NCBI GenBank assembly: GCA_944383015.1
Contig: CALWOC010000001.1
Span: 427,976 to 491,975 of the forward strand
Direction of reading: 5' to 3'
Length of the DNA stretch: 64,000 nt
Origin: an uncultured Clostridia bacterium
Lineage (GTDB): Bacteria > Bacillota > Clostridia > TANB77 > CAG-465
Position numbers and translations under genes: made by a program. Below are positions 57,704-64,000 of this stretch, piece by piece. The first letter of the stretch is position 1, and each line of letters opens with the position of its first letter. The notes beneath the pieces were generated by a model. The model had not been told where the DNA came from. It searched no databases and was given only the letters and a program-made list of their open reading frames with translations.

Positions 57704-58664
57704 ACATTATAACATTTTTTGGATTAGTAATATTTTCAGTTATAAATTTAATTACTTTACCATTTTTTATCGTAGCTTCAGTTATTTTAGCACAAGGATA
57801 AGATGTATTTTCATTTAATACGCCTTTATCATCAAACACCATACCAGCTGTAGAAGTAATCATTATTCCACCTAAAGCTTGTAAACAAGTTACGTGATAA
57901 TGTCCAAATTGAACAAAACATATATTATAATTTCTATTTTTTATTATAACATTATCACTCATATTCTCAAACTGCTGCCACATTTCCTTTTCTATCTTAT
58001 ATGACTTAGTATATGCAAGCTTTCCTGTTCCGTGCTGAAGTCTTTTTACTACACCTTGTATTACTAAGTTTGCTACCATCTCATTTATATGATGGAATTC
58101 TATTCCTTTTTCACTAAGTCGTCTTTGAACTAAAATAATAGGATTAATGGAATCACCCTTTTCAAAAGATAAATCTCTTTCTCCATTAATGCAATAATAT
58201 TTAAATTCTGGATATTTTGAAAATATTTCTATTGCAATTTCTGCCTGATCTTGAGCTGTTTTTGCAGTAAGATATAAATCTTGTTTTTTATATGATGGAT
58301 GTCCCGCACATAAGTCTCCTGCTATGTGAACATTAGTAATGCCTTCTTTTTTTGCAAGTTCAAGAACATAATTTAATGTATCAATATCACAAAATTTACT
58401 ACCAAGATAAACATCACTTAACTCTAACCACTTTTCCGTTACCTCTTCTTTGTTTAAAAAAGAAATTATTTCATAATTGTTTTCATTAAACTTTGTTATA
58501 TAATACGTATTATCTAATTTGTTATAATTAATATTTCCCGTAGCAGATATTAATTCTTCTATTTCATCTTTGCTTAGTTCTAATTCTTCAAGTGTACAAG
58601 CTTTGGTTCGCATTTTTGAAAGTGCATTAGTTGCTTTTTGTGAGGTTAAAAAATCTTCCTTCAT
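57702..58664 (-). CDS. Degenerate metallophosphoesterase-like protein
   Basis: The 320-residue protein is a paralogue of the next upstream gene but has lost key catalytic residues: the DxH motif reads LELSDVYLG, and GNHD reads GERD (INGERDLSF). The GHYH motif (VQFGHYHV) and GDLCAG are kept. It may be inactive, with a binding or regulatory role. GGAGGG six bases before the ATG at 58664 fixes the start; the frame opens at 58685. Confidence 0.75.
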   Translation of the reverse strand: MKEDFLTSQKATNALSKMRTKACTLEELELSKDEIEELISATGNINYNKLDNTYYITKFNENNYEIISFLNKEEVTEKWLELSDVYLGSKFCDIDTLNYVLELAKKEGITNVHIAGDLCAGHPSYKKQDLYLTAKTAQDQAEIAIEIFSKYPEFKYYCINGERDLSFEKGDSINPIILVQRRLSEKGIEFHHINEMVANLVIQGVVKRLQHGTGKLAYTKSYKIEKEMWQQFENMSDNVIIKNRNYNICFVQFGHYHVTCLQALGGIMITSTAGMVFDDKGVLNENTSYPCAKITEATIKNGKVIKFITENITNPKNVIM

Positions 58665-58666
58665 AA

Positions 58667-59623
58667 TTATCCCTCCTCTTTCCAAGGATTATAAAATTCA
58701 ATTTTTTCCTTGGCAATTTTGTCACCAACTATTGTAAGCTCTCTGAATACTCCACCTGTTTTTCCTGATATTCCCATTCTTTTTTCCAAGTCACCATCAT
58801 GTTGAAAATTACCTGGCATTATTATTGTAATTCCGCTCATAGATAATGCATAAAAGGTATGAAAATGTCCAGCTTGTATGCTTCTTAAATTATATATCTT
58901 TCCTCCTATGTGAACATCATTTAAGTTACTTTCAAATACTCTCGAAAGATATACTTGTACCTTATATGATGCTGCCCTTGCTGCTCCACCTTGTAGATGA
59001 ATTAATCTAAATACAATTCCAGCATGAATTATATTTCCTTCATATGCATTTAGATAGGTAAATCTCTTACCCTGTTTTGCCATTTTAGCTTCAAGATACT
59101 TGATTGGATCTAGTCCACCCTTCATACAAAAGGATTGATCATGATTTCCCATACTAGCTATATACCAGAAATCATATTTTTCAAGTATCGACATTAACTC
59201 ATTTACTTGCTCAATAGCCTTATTGGACTTTAAGTTATTCTCTTGACCTCTATATACGCCAAAACCATCAAGTAAGTCTCCTGAGATGTGTACATATTCC
59301 ACGTCTCTATTTTTTGCTTCTTGGAGTGTTTTATCTAATCCTTGTTTATCAAAATTCTTACATCCTGTGTGTAAATCGGATATTTCTAAAAGTTTAAGCT
59401 TTATCTCTTGTCCTTTATTTGGTGAATCTGAAATTTTAATATAAGCAGTATCCCCAGAAGTAACTATATAATAAACATAATCACCAACTCTTGGATCATA
59501 TTGATCTTTTATATTATATCCAACATCTCTTAGATAAATTATATCCTCCATAGATAATCTTAGTTGCTTTAACGTGAGCTGATTTTTTTTCATCTTTTCA
59601 ATTATTTTGCTATAATTTTTCAT
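58667..59623 (-). CDS. Metallophosphoesterase
   Basis: The 318-residue protein has all calcineurin-like motifs: LEISDLHTGC (DxH), HISGDLLDG (GD), ASMGNHDQSF (GNHD) and AGHFHTF (GHxH). Such enzymes hydrolyse phosphodi- or monoesters; the substrate is unknown. It sits at the head of a two-gene operon behind a perfect consensus promoter (59702-59730), with the degenerate paralogue following after two bases. Confidence 0.88.
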   Translation of the reverse strand: MKNYSKIIEKMKKNQLTLKQLRLSMEDIIYLRDVGYNIKDQYDPRVGDYVYYIVTSGDTAYIKISDSPNKGQEIKLKLLEISDLHTGCKNFDKQGLDKTLQEAKNRDVEYVHISGDLLDGFGVYRGQENNLKSNKAIEQVNELMSILEKYDFWYIASMGNHDQSFCMKGGLDPIKYLEAKMAKQGKRFTYLNAYEGNIIHAGIVFRLIHLQGGAARAASYKVQVYLSRVFESNLNDVHIGGKIYNLRSIQAGHFHTFYALSMSGITIIMPGNFQHDGDLEKRMGISGKTGGVFRELTIVGDKIAKEKIEFYNPWKEEG

Positions 59624-59701
59624 AAAAATCCCTCCTTAAATTTAATTTTTAGGAAATCAAGCAAATATTCATTTAGCTCATCATAATTAACAACTGACCT
59701 C

Positions 59702-59730
59702 ATTATATATTAATTTTTTTTACGTGTCAA
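59702..59730 (-). promoter_or_regulatory. Consensus promoter of the metallophosphoesterase pair
   Basis: Minus-strand TTGACA (59725-59730), 17-base spacer, TATAAT (59702-59707). Confidence 0.88.
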
Positions 59731-59756
59731 TAAAATTATTATACATGATTTTAATA

Positions 59757-59785
59757 TTAACAAATTGTAAAATATATGTTATAAT
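59757..59785 (+). promoter_or_regulatory. Promoter of tdk
   Basis: TTAACA (59757-59762), 17-base spacer, TATAAT (59780-59785). Confidence 0.7.
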
Positions 59786-59809
59786 TGGTCTGATTTTAGG
59801 AGGCAAGAT

Positions 59810-60397
59810 ATGTCAAAACTATATTTTAGATACGGAGCAATGGGAAGTGGAAAAACTATTGATTTACTTAAAGTTGCATATAATTACAAAGAAAGAGGTC
59901 AAAATGTAATAATATATACTGCAAAAATAGATGATAGGTATGAAGTTGGAAAAGTAACTACAAGAATTGGTATTCAATCTGATGCCTTACTTTTTGATAG
60001 TGACACAAATATTTACAAAGATACAAAAAAATTAGATGAAAAACCTGATTGTATTTTAATTGATGAAGCTCAGTTCCTAACAAGAAGACAAGTATTACAG
60101 CTTAGCGATATTGTCGATTATTTAGACATCCCAATAATATGCTACGGACTTAGAACAAATTTTAAAATTAAATTTTTTGAAGGCTCACGAGCTTTAATGG
60201 AACTTGCAGATAAAATAGAAGAAATAAAAACAATATGTGAATGTGGAAAAAAAGCAACAGTAAATTTAAGGATGATAAATGGAGTTCCCGTTACGTCTGG
60301 GCCAGACATTTTAATTGGAGGAAATGATTCATATAAAGCTGTTTGTAGAAAATGTTATAAAAAACTAACACATCATGTTCCAGGTATATATAGTTAA
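59810..60397 (+). CDS. tdk: Thymidine kinase
   Basis: The 195-residue protein has the Walker A YGAMGSGKT, the DEAQFL motif, a lasso-type loop region and a structural zinc site (CECGKKA and CRKCYKKL). It phosphorylates thymidine to dTMP in pyrimidine salvage. RBS TAGGAGGC precedes the ATG. Single-gene unit with its own promoter and terminator. Confidence 0.94.
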   Translation: MSKLYFRYGAMGSGKTIDLLKVAYNYKERGQNVIIYTAKIDDRYEVGKVTTRIGIQSDALLFDSDTNIYKDTKKLDEKPDCILIDEAQFLTRRQVLQLSDIVDYLDIPIICYGLRTNFKIKFFEGSRALMELADKIEEIKTICECGKKATVNLRMINGVPVTSGPDILIGGNDSYKAVCRKCYKKLTHHVPGIYS

Positions 60398-60427
60398 TAA
60401 AGTGGATTTAAAAAATCCACTTTATTT
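60397..60427. terminator. Bidirectional terminator
   Basis: AATAAAGTGGATT pairs with AATCCACTTTATT, followed by TTATC; separates tdk from the convergent glycerophosphodiesterase gene. Confidence 0.75.
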
Positions 60428-61144
60428 TATCGTATCTTCATTTTCAAATATTACCATATCTGATATATCCTTTATTTTATTATACTCATCTTTACTTTTT
60501 ACAGTCCATACTGCTAAAGCTCTATTTTTTCTTTTTTGTTTTTTATAAAATTTACCATTAACCTCTGTATATAAATAAGAAATAAAATTTGGTTTCGTAA
60601 ATACATTAAATACCATTTTACCAAGTAAGAATTTAAGTATTCTTCCATTTACTTCTCTAATATTTTTAGATGATAATTGTCCTCTTATAATGCTTGGAGC
60701 ATTTTTCTTTAACCAATACAAAATTCTTGGATCAAAAGATTCTATAACATATTCTCCATCATATTTTTCTAATAAATTAATAAGCTTTGACATTAATTCT
60801 TTGTATCTTTCATTTCTTTTAACTTCAATCATAAGCGGTACTTTTCCATTAACTAGCATTAATACATCTTCAAAAGTAGGAATAACATTATCTGTACCTA
60901 AAAGTTTAAGTTTTTTTAGCTCATTTAAATTTAATAAATTTACATCATTTTTTATACCAGTCATTCTTTTTAAACTATTATCATGAAAAACAACCAAATG
61001 CCCATCTAAAGACATATTTAAATCTAATTCTATTGCATAGCCTTTTGCAATTGCATTTTCAAATGCTTTCATAGAATTTTCAGGAGTATCAAGTCTATTA
61101 AAAAGTCCTCTATGTGCTATATATTTATATTTTTCTATATTCAT
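60422..61144 (-). CDS. Glycerophosphodiester phosphodiesterase
   Basis: The 240-residue protein has the GDPD-fold motifs AHRGLFNRLDTPENS (HR and E ligands), IELDLNMSLDGHLVVFHD and MIEVKR. It cleaves glycerophosphodiesters to glycerol-3-phosphate and an alcohol. No signal peptide. The ATG at 61144 follows GAGAGG seven bases upstream. It lies 15 bases after rsmA and is likely cotranscribed. Confidence 0.9.
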   Translation of the reverse strand: MNIEKYKYIAHRGLFNRLDTPENSMKAFENAIAKGYAIELDLNMSLDGHLVVFHDNSLKRMTGIKNDVNLLNLNELKKLKLLGTDNVIPTFEDVLMLVNGKVPLMIEVKRNERYKELMSKLINLLEKYDGEYVIESFDPRILYWLKKNAPSIIRGQLSSKNIREVNGRILKFLLGKMVFNVFTKPNFISYLYTEVNGKFYKKQKRKNRALAVWTVKSKDEYNKIKDISDMVIFENEDTIK

Positions 61145-61159
61145 AATCAACCTCTCTTA

Positions 61160-62017
61160 TTAATTTATATTATTAGCTATTTTAATAAATTCTTCTATTG
61201 TTAATTCTTCTGCTCTAGTATTTAAACTAATACTACTCTTTTGAAATAATTTCTCAATATCCTGTTTTGACATATTATTAAAATTAGTAGCATAAAGTGA
61301 ATTAACCATCTTTTTTCTTCTTTGAGCAAAAGCCTTATGTATTAATTCAAAAAATAATTTTTCATTTACAACATCATATTTTCTAATCTTTTTTAAATTA
61401 ATAACAGCTGATTCTACTCCAGGTTCTGGAATAAAACTAGAATTTGGTACAATTATTTCAATCTTGGCATTTGAAAAATACTCAACCATTAGTGTAAGAA
61501 TTCCAAAATCTTTACTTTTAGGTTTTGCGACCATTCTTTGAGCAACTTCTTTTTGCACCATAACAGTTATATCTGATATAGTGTTTTCATTCTCCAATAA
61601 TTTAAAAATAATTGGTGTAGTTATATAATATGGTAAATTAGCTACAACTTTGACTTTTCTAAATTTAAAATCATTTTTAGTCTCAATATCCTTTACTAAG
61701 CTATCTATATTTACTTTCAATATATCTTCATTTATTAAAGAATAATTATTGTAATCTTTAAATCTATCTTCTAAAACATCTATCATTTTAGAATCAATTT
61801 CAACTAATATAGCATATCTAGCTTTAGATAATATATATTCAGTTAGATTTCCAAGACCTGGACCAATTTCTATTACTAAATCTTCTGCTGTAATATCTGC
61901 TGCAACAACTATATTTTCTAATATATTATCATCTATCAAAAAGTTTTGGCCATATCTCTTGTTAGCCACAATGCCAAATTTTCTCATTATATTTTTTGTT
62001 TTAACTTGTGTATTCAT
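61160..62017 (-). CDS. rsmA: 16S rRNA dimethyladenosine transferase
   Basis: The 285-residue protein has the KsgA profile: GQNFLIDDNILENIV, SAM motif IEIGPGLGNLTEYI, and the catalytic NLPYYITTPI. It dimethylates two adenosines near the 3' end of 16S rRNA, a late step in small-subunit assembly. In Bacillus it also follows a YabE-like gene and rnmV; here the YabE-like gene is immediately upstream, but rnmV is not present between them. Confidence 0.94.
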   Translation of the reverse strand: MNTQVKTKNIMRKFGIVANKRYGQNFLIDDNILENIVVAADITAEDLVIEIGPGLGNLTEYILSKARYAILVEIDSKMIDVLEDRFKDYNNYSLINEDILKVNIDSLVKDIETKNDFKFRKVKVVANLPYYITTPIIFKLLENENTISDITVMVQKEVAQRMVAKPKSKDFGILTLMVEYFSNAKIEIIVPNSSFIPEPGVESAVINLKKIRKYDVVNEKLFFELIHKAFAQRRKKMVNSLYATNFNNMSKQDIEKLFQKSSISLNTRAEELTIEEFIKIANNIN

Positions 62018-62025
62018 AACTTCTC

Positions 62026-62058
62026 CCTAAAAAAAGAATAGCAGAAAGCTATTCTTTA
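62026..62058 (-). terminator. Terminator between the SLT protein and rsmA
   Basis: AAAGAATAGC pairs with GCTATTCTTT around AGAAA; minus-strand side is a run of T-residues. Confidence 0.8.
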
Positions 62059-62069
62059 ATTTTACTATT

Positions 62070-63134
62070 TTATATACTTCCTGTATTTATTAAATTCTCT
62101 CTATGTGAAAGTATTTTATTACTATATGCTCTATCTATTATTCCTTGACTAAAGCATGAATTATAATATCCATTTTCTCCCATATTATATGAATTTAATG
62201 CATACACAATCTGAGTTTGATAATCTGAAGTACGAGTAGTTGCTATACTCATATATGTACTTAGCATATATGCTCCAGCTGTCATATTATCATATGGATC
62301 ATATAAATTTGTTATACCCAATTTTGAGCTTAAATTAGAAAAATTAGATATTCCGATTTGGCATAAACCTAAATACATTCCTCCATTGCTAGCATTAGGA
62401 TTAAAACCACTTTCTGTATACATCAGTGCTATAAACATTGGATAATCTATGCCATATCTTTTACATAGATTATAAGCATATTGTTGATATTCAAGTGGTA
62501 ATGAAATATTATATTGAGTAAATCCCCCATCAACAACATCTGTACTAATAGATGTTACAATATCACTTCTTGATACAGTAACCTTAGTTCCAACTTCTAC
62601 AACTCTATTTTGTGCCTCCGCTAGTATCTCAGTTCCAATTTCATTTTTTTGAATTACTTTATCTTTTGTTGATTTTACTATATAACTTATAGATTTAGAT
62701 CCTTCAACACCCTCTTGTATAACCTCAGTGTCACCTGAATCTCTTTCTTCATTATTTACTGTTTCTTCTTCAAATGGTATTGTTTCAATCTCTTCCTTAA
62801 CACTAGCAATTATTGGAGCATATGATTCTCTAACACTATCAATATCAAAAGCTTCTTGCTCATTACTATATACTGTTAATGTCATGCCGTTTACTACTCT
62901 TGATTTTTCTGATGGTTCTACTATAGCATTATCATTTAAGTATATACTATTTTGAAGTAGAAAAGCGTCTACTGAACTAGCTAATGTCTTAACAGATTTT
63001 ACATCACCATAATAATTAAATGTTATTGTCTTAAGTTGAGTTGTTATTGCAAGTAATCCAGCTGTAGCAAATATAAGAACTAGACTTACAACCGTAAGAA
63101 TCTTTCTAACTATAAATGCTTTATCTTCTTCCAC
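62070..63134 (-). CDS. YabE-like G5 protein with a lytic transglycosylase domain
   Basis: The 354-residue protein starts at GTG (GGAGGAATTTTT upstream), has a TM at about 11-31, a DUF348-like repeat (TFNYYGDVKSVKTLASSVD), a G5 domain (about 150-205) and a C-terminal SLT-type lytic transglycosylase (ALMYTESGFNPNASNGG with the catalytic Glu, and YNMGENGYYNS). Bacillus YabE, in the same gene order, ends in a 3D domain instead. It cleaves peptidoglycan glycan strands at the cell surface. Confidence 0.85.
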   Translation of the reverse strand: MEEDKAFIVRKILTVVSLVLIFATAGLLAITTQLKTITFNYYGDVKSVKTLASSVDAFLLQNSIYLNDNAIVEPSEKSRVVNGMTLTVYSNEQEAFDIDSVRESYAPIIASVKEEIETIPFEEETVNNEERDSGDTEVIQEGVEGSKSISYIVKSTKDKVIQKNEIGTEILAEAQNRVVEVGTKVTVSRSDIVTSISTDVVDGGFTQYNISLPLEYQQYAYNLCKRYGIDYPMFIALMYTESGFNPNASNGGMYLGLCQIGISNFSNLSSKLGITNLYDPYDNMTAGAYMLSTYMSIATTRTSDYQTQIVYALNSYNMGENGYYNSCFSQGIIDRAYSNKILSHRENLINTGSI

Positions 63135-63166
63135 AAAAATTCCTCCTAAGATTATTTAACAAGTCT

Positions 63167-63195
63167 ATTATACTATATAATATATTCTTTGTCAA
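63167..63195 (-). promoter_or_regulatory. Consensus promoter of the SLT protein
   Basis: Minus-strand TTGACA (63190-63195), 17-base spacer, TATAAT (63167-63172). Confidence 0.88.
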
Positions 63196-63283
63196 ATTTA
63201 TTAGTACTTAGTTTAATAAACAACTAACTATAATTATTGTCTAAAAATGATTATTTTTTATCTTTTTTAGTAATATTTATTTA

Positions 63284-63312
63284 TTGCAAATATTAATATT
63301 TAATGATAGAAT
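63284..63312 (+). promoter_or_regulatory. Promoter of lemA
   Basis: TTGCAA (63284-63289), 17-base spacer, TAGAAT (63307-63312); divergent from the SLT promoter. Confidence 0.7.
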
Positions 63313-63346
63313 ATTATAAACACTAGAATAAAGGAGGTAATATTTT

Positions 63347-63895
63347 ATGTGGATTATAATAGTAATAGTCGTTATTGTTGCGATTTTACTTTTACTTGTT
63401 GGTTTATACAACAACTTAGTAACTCTAAAAATGAGAGTTAAAAATGCATGGGCACAAATAGATACTCAATTAAAAAGAAGATTTGATTTAATTCCTAATT
63501 TAATTGAGACTGTAAAAGGATATGCTACTCATGAGCAAGAAACATTAGAAAAAGTAGTTGATGCTAGAAATACATACGTTACAGCTTCTTCTGTAGAAGC
63601 TAAGGCAGATGCAAATAATCAATTAACAAATACATTAAAAAATTTATTTGCTCTAGCTGAATCTTATCCAGATTTAAAAGCAAATGAAAACTTTTTAGCA
63701 TTGCAAACTGAATTATCTGGAACTGAAGATAAAATTGCTTATTCAAGACAATTTTATAATGATACTGTTCAAATGTACAACACAGCAATCATGAAATTTC
63801 CAGCAAATCTATTTTCTGGAATGTTTGGATTTAAAGAAGAACCATTCTTTGAAATTAATGAAGCAGAAAAAGATCCTGTTAAAGTACAATTTTAG
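63347..63895 (+). CDS. lemA: LemA family protein
   Basis: The 182-residue protein has an N-terminal TM (about 2-24) with a short external N terminus, then NAWAQIDTQLKRRFDLIPNL, the LemA signature, and a helical bundle ending in FEINEAEKDPVKVQF. Membrane protein of unknown function, generally paired with HtpX. RBS AAAGGAGG. It is cotranscribed with the next gene. Confidence 0.93.
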   Translation: MWIIIVIVVIVAILLLLVGLYNNLVTLKMRVKNAWAQIDTQLKRRFDLIPNLIETVKGYATHEQETLEKVVDARNTYVTASSVEAKADANNQLTNTLKNLFALAESYPDLKANENFLALQTELSGTEDKIAYSRQFYNDTVQMYNTAIMKFPANLFSGMFGFKEEPFFEINEAEKDPVKVQF

Positions 63896-63904
63896 GTGAT
63901 ACTT

Positions 63905-64000
63905 ATGATATTAAAAGCAGTAAGAGACAATAAAATACACACATATTTTATTATTTTAGGTTTCTTTTTAGTTATATCATTAATTATATATTTTATATGT
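63905..64000 (+). CDS. Start of an HtpX-like M48 protease, cut by the window edge
   Basis: The 32 visible residues, beginning MILKAVRDNKIHTYFII, contain a basic N terminus and a TM helix. LemA is usually followed by HtpX, a membrane zinc protease for quality control, which this resembles. The HExxH motif lies outside the window. RBS AGGTGAT is weak. Confidence 0.65.
   Translation, partial: MILKAVRDNKIHTYFIILGFFLVISLIIYFIC

Overview
The window is AT-rich (roughly 70 percent A+T) bacterial chromosome. Strong GGAGG ribosome binding sites, TTGACA/TATAAT promoters, WalKR, DnaD/DnaI, a short SRP RNA and GyrA point to a Firmicute (Bacillota), most likely an uncultured gut-type Clostridia lineage. 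The taxonomic call is inference. TGA acts as a normal stop codon, so this is not a code-4 mollicute.

Layout. (1) 1-8084, minus strand: a compact operon behind a near-consensus promoter at 8056-8084. It encodes a PaaK-like adenylate-forming ligase, an Elp3/RaSEA-like radical SAM enzyme, a threonine-synthase-like PLP enzyme, a class I/II aminotransferase, an arginase-family hydrolase and an ABC-F ATPase. After an intrinsic hairpin comes a fold-III PLP decarboxylase cut by the window edge. I do not recognise this combination; it looks like an undescribed small-molecule pathway with a possible ribosome-protection gene. (2) 8.1-15.6 kb: a VOC protein, an AbrB-type regulator, a methyltransferase with a long structured leader, guanine deaminase, a threonine aldolase-like enzyme and a MacB/FtsX-type ABC transporter. 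(3) 15.7-31.5 kb: a cyclophilin, a J-domain operon with two orphan partners, a COG0523 GTPase, a Ca2+-type P-ATPase, a transglutaminase-like protein, hpt, tatD, walKR and murI. (4) 31.5-34.2 kb: recR-ybaB-dnaX and SRP RNA. (5) 34.2-40.1 kb: a VirD4/TraG coupling protein with small unknown genes, a CofE-like protein and a ClpX-like ATPase broken by a one-base frameshift. (6) 40.1-50.0 kb: rnpB, an AI-2E family permease, gyrA, a DnaJ-like chaperone, dnaI, dnaD and three small membrane genes resembling VirB3/PrgI, VirB6/TrbL and VirB2/TrbC. (7) 50.2-57.2 kb: tRNA-Lys, tRNA-Glu and tRNA-Thr, then an approximately 6.6 kb element. The element carries a large serine recombinase, TnpV, a palindrome-rich oriT-like segment, a MobC-like protein and an ABC-2 exporter. 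An 8-bp repeat, GGCTCCAT, lies at the tRNA-Thr 3' end and at the far end, and what looks like the native tRNA terminator sits just outside it. (8) 57.2-64 kb: two tandem metallophosphoesterases (one degenerate), tdk, glpQ-like, rsmA/ksgA, a YabE-like protein with a lytic transglycosylase domain, lemA and the start of htpX.

The points most worth following are the orphan operon at the left edge, the split T4SS-like gene sets in an otherwise housekeeping context, the tRNA-Thr island with its outward promoter and oriT candidate, the frameshifted ClpX-like gene, and the three-gene J-domain operon.
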